Assembly (NCBI GenBank): GCA_009694805.1
Contig: SICM01000022.1
Coordinates: forward strand, 1-37,102
DNA: 37,102 nucleotides
Origin: Candidatus Latescibacterota bacterium
GTDB taxonomy: Bacteria; Latescibacterota; UBA2968; SICM01
Direction: 5' to 3'
The notes under the pieces are model-generated. The model was not told where the DNA came from. It was given only the letters and a program-made list of their open reading frames with translations, and made no database searches. The position numbers and the translations under genes were made by a program. The stretch's first letter is position 1; each line of letters starts with the position of its first letter. Below, one piece after another: positions 8,546-16,912 of the stretch.

Positions 8546-10112
8546 TCAGCTTGCCCGCCCACTCGATCCCGACGGTCTGCCGGATGACGGTCACCTTGAT
8601 CTCTCCGGGATAGACCAGTTCCGACCGGATACGCTGGGCGATCTCGAAGGCGAGGACCGTGGCCTCGGCGTCCGTCTTCTTCTGCGCACTGGCCATGACG
8701 CGGACCTCCCGGCCCGCGTTGATGGCGTAGGCGTCGTCCACGCCGTCGAAAGACCGGGCGATCTCCTCGAGGTCCTTGACGCGTTTGATGTAGCCCTCCA
8801 CGTCGTCCCGCCGGGCGCCGGGCCGGGCCCCGGAGATGCGGTCTGCGGCGGTGACCAGGAACGAGATGGGAGAGAGGACCTCGCCTTCCTCGTGGTGGGC
8901 GACGATGGCGTTTTCGACCTCCATCGGTTCTCCGTACTTCTTGACCAGATTCACGCCGATGTCCACGTGGGTGCCTTCCATCTCGTGGTCCATGGCCTTG
9001 CCGATGTCGTGCAGGAGGCCGGCCCTGCGGGCCAGCTTCTCGTCCAGCTTCAGCTCGGCGGCCATGGCCCCGGCCAGGAAGGCGACCTCCTTCGAGTGCT
9101 CCAGCACGCTCTGGCCGTAGCTCATCCGGTATTTCAGCTTGCCCAGGAGCTGGATGAGGTCGGCGTGGAGGGGATCGATCCGGCACTGTTGAAACGCCTT
9201 CCGACCCTCTTCGAGCATGCCCTCTTTCACCTTCTGGGACGCCTCTGCGACGACCTCCTCCACACGGTTGGGGTTGATCCGCCCCTCCCGGACGAGACGC
9301 TCCATGGCGATCCGGGCGATGTCCCGCTTGACCGGGTCGAAGCAGGAGAGGACCACGGCCTCCGGGGTGTCATTGACGATCACCTTGACGCCGGTGGCGG
9401 CCTCGAAAGAGATGATGTTGCGGCCCTCCTTGCCCACGATCCGTCCCTTGATGTCGTCGTCGGGCAGGGGGACGACGGAGATGGACGACTGCACGCACTG
9501 GTCCGCCGAGCAGCGCTCGATGGCCTGGGCGATGATCTTCTTGGCTTCCTGCTCCGCGCGCTCCTTGGTATGGTCGATCATCTCCTTCATCATCGTCGTG
9601 GCCTGGCGTCGGGTGTCCTCGCGCAGGCTGTCCAGGAGCATCTCGCGGGCGGCGTCCACGTTCAGGCCGGAGATGCGTTCCAGCCTGATGCGCTGGTCAG
9701 CCAGGATCTCCATCAGTTCCTGTTCTCGCGTCTCCAGGTCGGAGGCGTAGGTCGCCACCTGGCGCTCGCGTTCCGTGAGCGACTCCTCGCGGCGGCGCAG
9801 GGCCTCGGCCTTTTCACTCAGGTTCTCTTCCACTTCGTGCTGTTTTTGCAGGAGCTTCTCCACCTCCCGCTTGCGGTCCTCCACCTCCCGCTCCATCTTG
9901 GTCTTGAGCACGTACCAGGCGTTCTTCTCCTCCAGAAAGGCAGACTTCCGGCCCCGGTCGGTCTTCTCGACCAGTTTGGCCGTCCGTTTCTCCATCTGGC
10001 TCTCGATCTCAAGCAGTTTGCGCGCCTTCACGCGGGCGCACAACAGCCAGCCGATGCCGATTCCCAGGAGGAGGAACATGCCTACTGAAATACTTATCAA
10101 ATCAGGGCTCAT
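8546..10112 (-). CDS. rny: Ribonuclease Y (3' end frame uncertain)
   Basis: The protein has one N-terminal membrane helix (about residues 5-25), a long coiled coil to about 200, a KH domain with GRIVGKEGRNI, and an HD domain with LLHDIGKAMDHE. It ends in KVTVIRQTVGIEWAGK. This endoribonuclease starts mRNA decay at the membrane. The uninterrupted frame runs on to 8313, giving 599 residues and overlapping nuoI by 182 bp, with a tail unlike any RNase Y. A TGA at 8546-8548 lies one base out of frame right after the normal family ending. Dropping the single base at 8549 gives 521 residues, the usual family length. I therefore place the end at 8546 and suspect a one-base insertion or sequence error. 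Confidence 0.92.
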
Positions 10113-10136
10113 CCGTCCCTCCGAATCAAAAGAACA

Positions 10137-10196
10137 GTGAAGCGTGAAGCGTGAAGCGTAGAGGGTTGCTTCGAGATACGAAATACGAGATTACGA
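10137..10196. repeat. Heptamer array (unit GTGAAGC) with adjacent degenerate copies
   Basis: Three full GTGAAGC units and a partial fourth lie at 10137-10160. Further downstream GATACGA and AATACGA (10175-10188) repeat with a 7-nt step before drifting to 8. The array lies in the gap between the rny start and the glcD-like stop. It belongs to the family of 7-nt-period arrays seen at about thirteen sites in this window. Confidence 0.75.
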
Positions 10197-10201
10197 TATT
10201 T

Positions 10202-11644
10202 TTAGCACGCCGCTGCCCGGCGCGTGGCCTGCAGTTCCACGCAGGACCTGGACGTAGGAAAGATCTTTCCAGGGTTGCAGAGGCCGTCCCGGTTGAACAC
10301 GTCGCGTACCCGTTGCATGAGGGCCAGATCCTCAGGGCTGAACAGGAGCGGCATCAGGTTCATCTTCTCCACGCCGATGCCGTGCTCCCCGGTGATGGTG
10401 CCGCCCACCTCCACGCAGAGCTTCAGGATCTCCTCGCTGGCCCGGATCACCCGACCGAGTTGCTCCCGGTCGCGCTCGTCGAACAGGATGATGGGGTGGA
10501 GGTTGCCGTCTCCGGCGTGGAAGACATTGGCGATGGAGAGGTTGTAACGGGCGCCGATCTCCGCGATGCGCGACAGGACCTCGGGCAGGCGGGTGCGGGG
10601 GACGACGCCGTCCTGGGTGACGTAGGAGGGGCTGAGGCGGCCTATGGCCCCGAACGCCCCTTTCCGGCTGGCCCACAGGAGTTTGCGCTCGTCCTCGGTC
10701 TGGGCCAGGCGGACCGAGCGGGCGCTGTTCCGGCGAAAGACATCCAGGACCTGTTCTGCGGACCGGTCGATGCCGGCGGCCGGGCCATCCAGTTCGACGA
10801 TGAGGGCGGCCTCGGCCCCCCGGGGGAACCCGAAGCGGTAGGCCTCCTCCACGGCGGCGATGATCAGCCGGTCCATCATCTCCAGGGCGGCGGGGACGAT
10901 ACCCATGCCGATGATGTCGGAGACGGTCTGGCTGGCGTCCTCCACCCGGTCGAAGATGGCCAGCAGGGTGCGGCAGGTCTGGGGGTTGCGGGTGAGGCGG
11001 ACGAGGATCTCCGTGACAATGCCCATCGTCCCCTCGGACCCGATGACGACGCCCCTCAGGTCGTACCCCGGGGTGTCGAAGGCCGGGCCGCCCAGGTCCA
11101 GGACCTCTCCGTCGGGGAGGACCATCCGGAAGCCCAGGACGTGGTTGGTCGTGACGCCGTACTTGAGGGTATGCGGGCCGCCGGAGTTCTCGGCCACGTT
11201 TCCGCCGATGGTGCAGGCCCCCTGGCTGGAGGGGTCGGGCGCGTAATGATAGCCCAGGTGGGCGACTTCGTTGGTCAGCCAGAGGTTGACCAGCCCGGCC
11301 TCAACGCGGGCGGTCCGATTTTCAAGGTCCACGTCGAGGATGCGGTTCATGCGGCTGAGGCTGATCATGACGCCGCCCTGCGGGGGGAGGCAGCCGCCGC
11401 TCAGCCCCGTCCCGGCCCCGCGCGGGACGAATGGAAGGCGATGGGCGTTGCAGAGGCGGACGACATCCGCCACCTGCTCCGTGGACTCCGGCAGGACCAC
11501 CGCGACCGGGACCGCCTTCTCAATGGTGTAGGCGTCACACTCATAGACGCGGAGTTCATCGGGGGAGGAGATGACCGCCGACGGTCCGACGATGCCGGAC
11601 AGCGCCCTGATGAGGTCGTCGTGAGAGATCATAGCTTCATACAA
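10202..11644 (-). CDS. glcD: FAD-linked oxidase, glycolate/D-lactate oxidase GlcD type
   Basis: The 480-residue protein has a PCMH-type FAD domain (RGAGTGLSGGCLPP at about 75-90, PDPSSQGACTIGGNVAENSGG at about 135-155, VIGSEGTMGIVTE at about 200) and a C-terminal FAD-oxidase domain with VFHAGDGNLHP and GEHGIGVEK. It would oxidise a 2-hydroxy acid such as glycolate or D-lactate to the keto acid. No GlcE or Fe-S GlcF partner is beside it. It ends with a cysteine-bearing tail (SRSCVELQATRRAAAC) that I do not recognise. D-lactate dehydrogenase of the same family is the main alternative. Confidence 0.9.
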   Translation of the reverse strand: MYEAMISHDDLIRALSGIVGPSAVISSPDELRVYECDAYTIEKAVPVAVVLPESTEQVADVVRLCNAHRLPFVPRGAGTGLSGGCLPPQGGVMISLSRMNRILDVDLENRTARVEAGLVNLWLTNEVAHLGYHYAPDPSSQGACTIGGNVAENSGGPHTLKYGVTTNHVLGFRMVLPDGEVLDLGGPAFDTPGYDLRGVVIGSEGTMGIVTEILVRLTRNPQTCRTLLAIFDRVEDASQTVSDIIGMGIVPAALEMMDRLIIAAVEEAYRFGFPRGAEAALIVELDGPAAGIDRSAEQVLDVFRRNSARSVRLAQTEDERKLLWASRKGAFGAIGRLSPSYVTQDGVVPRTRLPEVLSRIAEIGARYNLSIANVFHAGDGNLHPIILFDERDREQLGRVIRASEEILKLCVEVGGTITGEHGIGVEKMNLMPLLFSPEDLALMQRVRDVFNRDGLCNPGKIFPTSRSCVELQATRRAAAC

Positions 11645-11722
11645 AAAACCGGCGCACCTCGGAAGGTGGAGGGCACCGGAAAGACAGCGGGATGGGTGAG
11701 GCGTGAACAGCCCAAATTTTTA

Positions 11723-11750
11723 TTCACTGATTCTGATCCCTGATCACCTG
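11723..11750. repeat. Short heptamer-periodic tract at the 3' end of the DUF2203 gene
   Basis: Four 7-nt steps of the type TTCACTG, ATTCTGA, TCCCTGA, TCACCTG share T-C-x-x-T-G spacing. The tract covers the stop codon of the DUF2203 gene (11744-11746). It is weaker than the other arrays but shares the CCCTGATC wording of the tract at 26983-26994. Confidence 0.5.
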
Positions 11751-12217
11751 CTCCAGGGCCCCCGAATTTGCCCGGGGCGTTTTGCCGGGGTTTCGGCGTC
11801 GGCTGCAAAACCGACGCCCATCCCCGCGATGTCCTCCGGGGTGAGGGGCTGCCGTCCGTTGAAACCCGTTTCGCACTCGTGATAGAAACGGATCTCCTTT
11901 TCGCCGCTGTGCCAGCAGAGTTCGTAGAGGATGCCGTCCTTGACGGTGTAGAAATCGACCAGCCCTCCATCCTTCAACCTGCACCCGATCTCCTCGATCT
12001 CCTGAAGTACGCCGGAGACCTCGTGTTCGGCCCTCTCCAGTTCGTGGCTCAGGCGGACGCGCTCGGGGGGGTCGGTCAGGCCCTTTTCCTCCATCTCCTT
12101 GAGGCGCTCCTGGCTCTCCAGCAGCCTGGGGTGCCACTCCTCCAGTCTCGACAGGATACTCTGCACCCTCGGAATCTGTCGATTGGCCTCGGGCACTGTG
12201 AAGATTCTGGGCTTCAT
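11744..12217 (-). CDS. DUF2203 family protein
   Basis: The 157-residue protein starts MKPRIFTVPEANRQIP at ATG 12215-12217. It shows the family features: an N-terminal helical hairpin with many Glu and Leu, then GCRLKDGGLVDFYTVKDG, LCWHSGEKEIRFYHECETGF and GRQPLTPED. The family is short, widespread in bacteria and of unknown function. The CWHSGE segment and the following His and Glu residues look like a possible metal site, but that is inference. The frame stays open upstream to 12493 inside the reductase gene, which is not used here because the family starts at this ATG. Heptamer tracts touch both ends of the gene. Confidence 0.85.
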   Translation of the reverse strand: MKPRIFTVPEANRQIPRVQSILSRLEEWHPRLLESQERLKEMEEKGLTDPPERVRLSHELERAEHEVSGVLQEIEEIGCRLKDGGLVDFYTVKDGILYELCWHSGEKEIRFYHECETGFNGRQPLTPEDIAGMGVGFAADAETPAKRPGQIRGPWSR

Positions 12218-12237
12218 GCGCACCTCAAAACAGAGTA

Positions 12238-12258
12238 AGCAGAAGGCGGAAGGCAGAA
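12238..12258. repeat. Heptamer array (AGCAGAA/GGCGGAA/GGCAGAA)
   Basis: Three 7-nt units with the pattern RGCRGAA lie in the 59-bp gap upstream of the DUF2203 start. The same wording recurs at 20971-21003. Confidence 0.7.
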
Positions 12259-12276
12259 GAACTCTGCACTGCCTAC

Positions 12277-13261
12277 TTAAGTCTTCTTGGAAAGAGGGCC
12301 ACCGATGTCGCTGCTGTGGCCCGGGAAGACCCTGGCGTCCGGGTCGATCTCGTGCTTGGCATAGTTGACGGCGATCGCGATCTCCCCCATGCCGGTGTAG
12401 TCCACAATATCTCCAGCGGCATAGACGCCGGGGAGGTTGGTCTGCATCGTGGAGTTCACCCAGATCGCATTCCCCTCGATCTGAAGCCCCCACTCCTTGA
12501 TCGGACCGAGGTTGGCCAGGAAGCCGAGGTTCAGGAGGAGGATGTCCAGCTTGAGGGTGGACTCGGCCTTTGTGCGGCTTTCAAAGATCGTGGCGCCTTC
12601 GAGCCGGTCATCCCCGTGTACGGCCTTGAGTTCGTGGAACATCCTGACTTCGACGGAGGAGGCGAGGAGCCGGGCGACACTGTCCTCGTGGGCGCGGAAC
12701 CTGTCCCGGCGGTGGATCAGCGTGACTTTCCGGGCGACCTTCTCCAGGAGCAACGCCCAGTCGAGGGCCGAATCCCCTCCGCCGACGATCAAGATCTCCC
12801 GGTTGCGAAACGCCTCGATGTCCCGGACGAAGTAATAGATGCCTTTGCCTTCCAGCCGGTCGATGTCCTGGATGTCGAGCTTCCGGGGGACGAATGCGCC
12901 GATCCCGGCGGCGAGGATCACCGTGCGGGTGAAATGCTACGCTCCCTTATCCGTGACCAGGGTCTTGATGCCGTCCTCGGAGGTCAGGCTGACGACCTTT
13001 TCGCTCAGGCAGACCGCCGGGTCGTACTGAAGGGCCTGCTCCTCAAGGTTGCTGACGAGGTCCTTGGCCAGCAACCTGGGGAACCCCCCCACATCGTAAA
13101 TGTATTTTTCCGGGTAGAGGGCGGCCAGCTGGCCACCGAGCTGCGACAGGCTGTCGATGATCTTCGTGCGGGCGTTGCGCATGCCCGAATAATAAGCCCC
13201 GTAAAGACCGACCGGCCCCCCCTCCGACGATGGTGATGTCGTAGATATCCCTTTCTTCCAC
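12277..13261 (-). pseudogene. Ferredoxin-NADP(+) reductase (thioredoxin-reductase-like), frame broken twice
   Basis: The pieces assemble into a flavoprotein of about 325 residues. The N-terminal FAD motif reads DITIVGGG then [12 protein letters not shown], followed by [21 protein letters not shown], the signature of YumC-type ferredoxin-NADP reductases. The second half has the NADPH loop IVGGGDSALDWA and the FAD closing motif GVYAAGDIVDYTG. There is no CxxC, so it is not a thioredoxin reductase. A 7-C run at 13216-13222 carries one base too many and breaks the frame inside the FAD motif. An in-frame TAG stands at 12937-12939, just before FTRTVILAAG. The start is probably GTG at 13259-13261 after GAGG. 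Homopolymer error is a likely cause of the frameshift; the TAG is a separate lesion. Confidence 0.82.
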
Positions 13262-13280
13262 CCCGGCATCCTCGCGAAAA

Positions 13281-13350
13281 CAGTCCAGAGTCACGGGTCA
13301 CGGGTCAGAACCCACTGTCTGGGGGATGGGGGACCCGCGACACGGGACTG
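13281..13350. repeat. Heptamer-periodic imperfect hairpin (GxGTCxx arms)
   Basis: The left arm has 7-nt units CAGTCCA, GAGTCAC, GGGTCAC, GGGTCAG (13281-13308). The right arm has GGGATGG, GGGACCC, GCGACAC, GGGACTG (13323-13350), which is approximately the reverse complement of the left arm unit by unit. It lies upstream of the reductase gene and could form a long stem with a 7-nt period. Confidence 0.7.
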
Positions 13351-13371
13351 CTTTTAACTCGCGACCTGTTT

Positions 13372-13695
13372 TTAAGCGCTGAAGGACTCGCCGCACCCGC
13401 AGGAGGATTTGGCGTTCGGGTTGTTGACCTTGAATCCGGCGCCCATCAACCCATCGACGTAGTCCAACTGCGTGCCGGCGAGGTAGAGGGCGCTTTTCAT
13501 GTCGACGAAGACCTTCACGCCGTTCTCCTCGATCACCGTATCCTGGTCGGTCGCCTCTCTGTCGAAGGCCAGCTTGTAAGAGAGGCCGGAACAGCCTCCG
13601 CCGACGACCTGCATGCGGAGACCATATTCGGGATTCCCCTGCTCATTGAGCAGCGTCCTGATCTTCTGGGCAGCGGTCTCGGTGACAGTCACCAT
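13372..13695 (-). CDS. A-type Fe-S cluster carrier (IscA/ErpA/HesB family)
   Basis: The 107-residue protein has the three conserved cysteines of the family: Cys35 in GGGCSGLSY, and Cys99 and Cys101 in SSCGCGESFSA at the C-terminus. It accepts Fe-S clusters from a scaffold and delivers them to target proteins. The length is typical. ErpA and IscA cannot be separated from one sequence. Its likely scaffold partner is the IscU-like protein at 7537-7911. It lies between peroxiredoxin and ferredoxin reductase genes, which suits an Fe-S and oxidative-stress theme. Confidence 0.93.
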   Translation of the reverse strand: MVTVTETAAQKIRTLLNEQGNPEYGLRMQVVGGGCSGLSYKLAFDREATDQDTVIEENGVKVFVDMKSALYLAGTQLDYVDGLMGAGFKVNNPNAKSSCGCGESFSA

Positions 13696-13721
13696 GTTAA
13701 ATGATACCTCCTGATATACGT

Positions 13722-13784
13722 CCGCAGATGACGCAGATGAAGGCAGATGGTTTTCTATCTGCGCCCCCTTTGCGCAATCTGCGG
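13722..13784. repeat. CGCAGAT-type repeats forming a hairpin
   Basis: CCGCAGATGA, CGCAGATGA and GGCAGATGG repeat with a step of about 9-10 nt. They face ATCTGCG and AATCTGCGG 25-35 nt away, so the segment can fold back on itself. A T5 run follows on the plus strand. It fills most of the gap between peroxiredoxin and the A-type carrier. Repeats with this wording are common between genes in several uncultured phyla. Confidence 0.65.
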
Positions 13785-13797
13785 ATAATTTTTGGGA

Positions 13798-14277
13798 TCA
13801 ACTCAAAGACGACAGACACGCCTTGATGGCGTTGAAATCCGGCAGTTGCTTGGCGTCGTCGGAGACCGAGGCATAGCGGACGATCCCCTGCCTGTCGATG
13901 ACGAAGGCAGACCGTTTGGCCACGCCTTTGAAGCCCATCAGGTCCGCGTACTGGGCCCCGTAGGCTGCGCAGATCTCCTTGTTGAAATCGCTCAACAGGG
14001 GAAAGTTCAGCTTCTCCTGCTTGGCCCAGGCCTCCTGCGCGAAGGGGCTGTCCACGCTGAGGCCGAGCACCTGGGCGTTGAGGTTCTGATATTCCTTCAG
14101 CCCATCCCGCACCGCGCACATCTCCTGCGTGCAGACGCCGGTGTAGGCCAGCGGGAAGAAGAGGAGGATGACGTTCTGTTTTTCCTGGAAGGAACTGAGG
14201 GTGACGTCCGCCATCCCCTTGTCGGTCTTTGTCTTAAGGGTGAAGTCGGGGGCCTTGCTCCCCACGGTGACGCTCAT
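13798..14277 (-). CDS. Peroxiredoxin, AhpC/TSA (AhpE/Bcp-like) type
   Basis: The 159-residue thioredoxin-fold protein carries the peroxidatic motif PLAYTGVCTQEMC, with Thr46 and Cys49, and a second cysteine five residues later (Cys54). It reduces hydrogen peroxide or organic hydroperoxides. The fingerprints KAPDFTLKT, VLGLSVDSPFAQEAWA, FPLLSDFNKE and KRSAFVIDRQG are those of 1-Cys/atypical 2-Cys peroxiredoxins near AhpE. The superoxide dismutase gene lies 52 bp upstream on the same strand; the two enzymes would act in sequence on superoxide and peroxide. Confidence 0.94.
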   Translation of the reverse strand: MSVTVGSKAPDFTLKTKTDKGMADVTLSSFQEKQNVILLFFPLAYTGVCTQEMCAVRDGLKEYQNLNAQVLGLSVDSPFAQEAWAKQEKLNFPLLSDFNKEICAAYGAQYADLMGFKGVAKRSAFVIDRQGIVRYASVSDDAKQLPDFNAIKACLSSLS

Positions 14278-14296
14278 TTAGAATACCTCCTGGAAG

Positions 14297-14324
14297 GTAG
14301 GGGCACGGCGAGCCGTGCCCCTAC
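14297..14324. repeat. GTAGGGGC palindrome
   Basis: GTAGGGGCACGGC and GCCGTGCCCCTAC are perfect complements around a 2-nt centre, between the sod stop and the peroxiredoxin start. The outer GTAGGGGC...GCCCCTAC frame is shared with the palindromes near 18.5 kb. This points to a dispersed repeat family rather than a gene-specific site. Confidence 0.8.
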
Positions 14325-14329
14325 AGAAT

Positions 14330-14944
14330 TTATCCCCGGGCCTTCTTGTAGACATCGGCCACTGCGTCCCAGTTGATGACGTTCCACCAGGCGGCGATGT
14401 AGTCAGGACGCTTGTTCTGATACTTCAGGTAATAGGCGTGCTCCCAGACGTCCATCCCAAGGACAGGCTTGCGGCCCTCCATCAGGGGGCTGTCCTGGTT
14501 CGGGGTGGACTCCACGATCAGGTCCCCCGACTTGTCCAGGGAGAGCCAGGCCCACCCGCTCCCGAACCGCGTGATCCCGGCCTGGGTGAACTTCTCCTTG
14601 AATGCTGCAAAGCCGCCGAACGCCTTGTTGATGGCCGCGCCCAGGTCACCGGAAGGCTCTCCACCGCCTCCCTTTTTCATGAGGGTCCAGAACAGGCTAT
14701 GGTTGGCGTGACCGCCGCCGTTGTTCCGGACGGCCGTGCGGATGACCTCCGGCACGGCGTTGAGGTCGCTGATCAGGGCTTCGAGGGACTTGGCCTGGAG
14801 GTCGGCGTGGCTATCCAGGGCCTTGTTCAGGTTCGTCACATAGGTGTTATGGTGCCTGTCGTGGTGGATTTCCATCGTCTGCGCGTCGATGTGTGGCTCC
14901 AGAGCATCAAAGGGATAGGGCAACGCAGGCAGTGTATGAGCCAT
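14330..14944 (-). CDS. sodA: Superoxide dismutase, Fe/Mn family
   Basis: The 204-residue protein has the metal ligands His27 (EIHHDRHH), His82 ([10 protein letters not shown]), Asp165 and His169 ([12 protein letters not shown]). The residues around DSPLMEG and the GGHANHS context are more often found in manganese enzymes, but metal use cannot be decided by eye. It dismutes superoxide to peroxide and oxygen in the cytoplasm. No signal peptide is present. It precedes peroxiredoxin, which would remove the product. Confidence 0.95.
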   Translation of the reverse strand: MAHTLPALPYPFDALEPHIDAQTMEIHHDRHHNTYVTNLNKALDSHADLQAKSLEALISDLNAVPEVIRTAVRNNGGGHANHSLFWTLMKKGGGGEPSGDLGAAINKAFGGFAAFKEKFTQAGITRFGSGWAWLSLDKSGDLIVESTPNQDSPLMEGRKPVLGMDVWEHAYYLKYQNKRPDYIAAWWNVINWDAVADVYKKARG

Positions 14945-15073
14945 AAGGGCACTCCTTTCGGAATGGTTTCGACCGGAGATCCGGGGATGTGGAAAGGGTC
15001 TGAGCAGGGACTTGGTGCATACGCCCCTACGTCTTTGTTAATCTAAAAGATAACAAATATGCGACGCAGGGGC

Positions 15074-15111
15074 AAGGGAGAATAGGGGAATTAAGGGAGA
15101 ATAGGGGAATA
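15074..15111. repeat. Two tandem copies of a 19-bp unit
   Basis: AAGGGAGAATAGGGGAATT (15074-15092) is followed by a second copy (15093-15111) differing only in the last base. It lies between the panC stop and the sod start. No gene is seen in this 195-bp gap. Confidence 0.8.
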
Positions 15112-15139
15112 TATGTTGTAGGCATGCCTGCGTGATCCC

Positions 15140-15985
15140 CTACAGGTTGAGGATCACGTTGTCAATCAGCCGGGCGCGTCCGAAACGGACGGCCACGGCC
15201 ACCAGGACCTCTCCGGTCAACCGGTCCATCGGTTTCAGCCCCTGCGTATCGACGATGGAGATGTAATCGATTCGGGCGCTGGGCCTTTCGGAGAGGAGAT
15301 CGCGCATTTTCTGAATGATTTTAGGGGCCTCCCGTTCGCCGGCCTGGACCATTTTCCGAGCGAGACGGAGCGCCTGATAGAGTCCCCCGGCCTCGATCCG
15401 TTCCTCCGGGCTCAGGTAGATGTTCCGGGAACTCATGGCCAGGCCGTCCGGCTCGCGGACCGTGGGGGCGATCAGGACCTCCGCATCCAGGTTCAGGTCG
15501 CGGACCATGCGACGGATGACGAGGGCCTGCTGGGCATCCTTCTGGCCAAACACTGCGAGGTGGGGTTTGACGGCGGTGAGGAGTTTGGCCACCACGGTCG
15601 TCACGCCCCGGAAATGGCCGGGCCGGGACGCGCCGCAGAGGCCCTCGGTGAGCCCCTCGACGTGGACGGAGGTCGCAAAGCCTGGCGGGTACATCTCCTC
15701 TGCGGACGGGATGAAGACGATGTCCCCGCCCGTCTCCCGGATGAGGCGCAGGTCCCGGTCGAGGTCTCTCGGGTAGGCCTGATAGTCCTCTCCCGGCCCG
15801 AACTGCGCAGGGTTGACGAAGATGCTGACGATGACCTCGTTCGACTGCTTCCGCGCGTGCCGGATGAGGCTGGCGTGGCCTTCGTGGAGGTAGCCCATCG
15901 TGGGCACGAAACCGATGCGACGCCCCGAGGCCCGGAGGGCGTCGGCCGTGCGCTGCATGCCCGAGATCGGATGAATGATTTGCAT
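15140..15985 (-). CDS. panC: Pantothenate synthetase (pantoate-beta-alanine ligase)
   Basis: The 281-residue protein carries the nucleotidyltransferase signature FVPTMGYLHEGHASL with the HxGH motif. It also has IFVNPAQFGPGEDYQAYPRD, VFGQKDAQQALVIRRMVRDL and MSSRNIYLSPEER. It joins pantoate to beta-alanine with ATP, the last step of pantothenate synthesis. It lies 43 bp downstream of panB on the same strand, so the two steps are probably cotranscribed. panD is not in the window. Confidence 0.97.
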   Translation of the reverse strand: MQIIHPISGMQRTADALRASGRRIGFVPTMGYLHEGHASLIRHARKQSNEVIVSIFVNPAQFGPGEDYQAYPRDLDRDLRLIRETGGDIVFIPSAEEMYPPGFATSVHVEGLTEGLCGASRPGHFRGVTTVVAKLLTAVKPHLAVFGQKDAQQALVIRRMVRDLNLDAEVLIAPTVREPDGLAMSSRNIYLSPEERIEAGGLYQALRLARKMVQAGEREAPKIIQKMRDLLSERPSARIDYISIVDTQGLKPMDRLTGEVLVAVAVRFGRARLIDNVILNL

Positions 15986-16028
15986 TTATAAATCAAGAAT
16001 CTTTCAGCGACACAGTATCTTACATCCT

Positions 16029-16865
16029 TCACTTGAAACTTTCTTTGAGGGACGGAAACCGCTCCGATTTCACGTCTTCGACGTAGCGCTGGATGGCTTC
16101 CCGCATCTCCTTGCCGAGTTCTGCATAGAGCCGGACGAACTTGGGTCGGAAGCGCTCGAACATGCTGAGCATGTCGTAAGTGACGAGGATCTGGCCGTCG
16201 CAACCGGGGCCGGCGCCGATGCCGATGGTCGGGATGCGCAGGTTCAGGGTGATATCCTCGGCCAGGACATAGGGGATCTTCTCGAGCACAAGGGCAAAGG
16301 CCCCGGCCTCTTCCAGGGCCCTGGCGTCCTGCTTCAGCCGGGCGGCCTCGGCGTCCGTGGCGCCGCGCAGCCTGTACCCTCCGGTCCGGTTGACGGACTG
16401 AGGCGTGACGCCGATGTGGCCCACGACCGGAATGCCCGCGGTCACGAGCCGGCGCACGACCTCCGCCCACTCCTCGCCTCCCTCCAGCTTCACGGCGTGC
16501 GCCCCGGCCTCCTGGAGGAGCCGGCCGGCGTTCCGGACGGCCTCGTCCGGGTTGACCTGGTAGGAGAGAAACGGGAGGTCGGCCACGACCAGGGCCCGCC
16601 GGACGTGCCGGGACACGATGCGGGTGTGGTAGAGCATCTGGTCGAGGGTCACGGAGACCGTGGAGGGGTCGCCAGCGAAGACCATGCCCAGGGAGTCCCC
16701 GACCAGGATCAGGTCCACGCCCATCTCGTCTGCGGCGGAGGCGGTCGGGAAGTCGTGGGCCGTGAGTGCGGCGATCAGCTCCCGCCGGGTCTTCATCTGC
16801 TGAAGGTGGACGACGGTGATGCGTTCAGGGTCGGGCATATCCGTTTGGCTCTTGTCGGGATTCAC
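16029..16865 (-). CDS. panB: 3-methyl-2-oxobutanoate hydroxymethyltransferase
   Basis: The 278-residue TIM barrel shows the PanB motifs LTAHDFPTASAADE, DLILVGDSLGMVFAG, VVADLPFLSYQ, AVKLEGG, VVGHIGVTPQSVNRTGGYR and IGIGAGPGCDGQILVTYDMLSM. It transfers a hydroxymethyl group from methylene-tetrahydrofolate to 2-oxoisovalerate to make ketopantoate. The folate genes folB and folK just upstream fit this cofactor need. The first methionine is kept, but ATG ten codons later is also possible. It is coupled to panC downstream. Confidence 0.96.
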   Translation of the reverse strand: MNPDKSQTDMPDPERITVVHLQQMKTRRELIAALTAHDFPTASAADEMGVDLILVGDSLGMVFAGDPSTVSVTLDQMLYHTRIVSRHVRRALVVADLPFLSYQVNPDEAVRNAGRLLQEAGAHAVKLEGGEEWAEVVRRLVTAGIPVVGHIGVTPQSVNRTGGYRLRGATDAEAARLKQDARALEEAGAFALVLEKIPYVLAEDITLNLRIPTIGIGAGPGCDGQILVTYDMLSMFERFRPKFVRLYAELGKEMREAIQRYVEDVKSERFPSLKESFK

Positions 16866-16889
16866 GAAAGCAGGACAGGGGTCGGGCCT

Positions 16890-16912
16890 GGGGCGGGTTT
16901 GAAACCCGCCCC
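16890..16912. repeat. GGGGCGGGTTT palindrome over the kinase stop codon
   Basis: GGGGCGGGTTT and AAACCCGCCCC pair around one base. The right arm reaches the stop codon of the deoxynucleoside kinase gene (16912-16914). It may serve as a 3' end signal for that minus-strand transcript and resembles the other GGGGC palindromes of the window. Confidence 0.75.
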
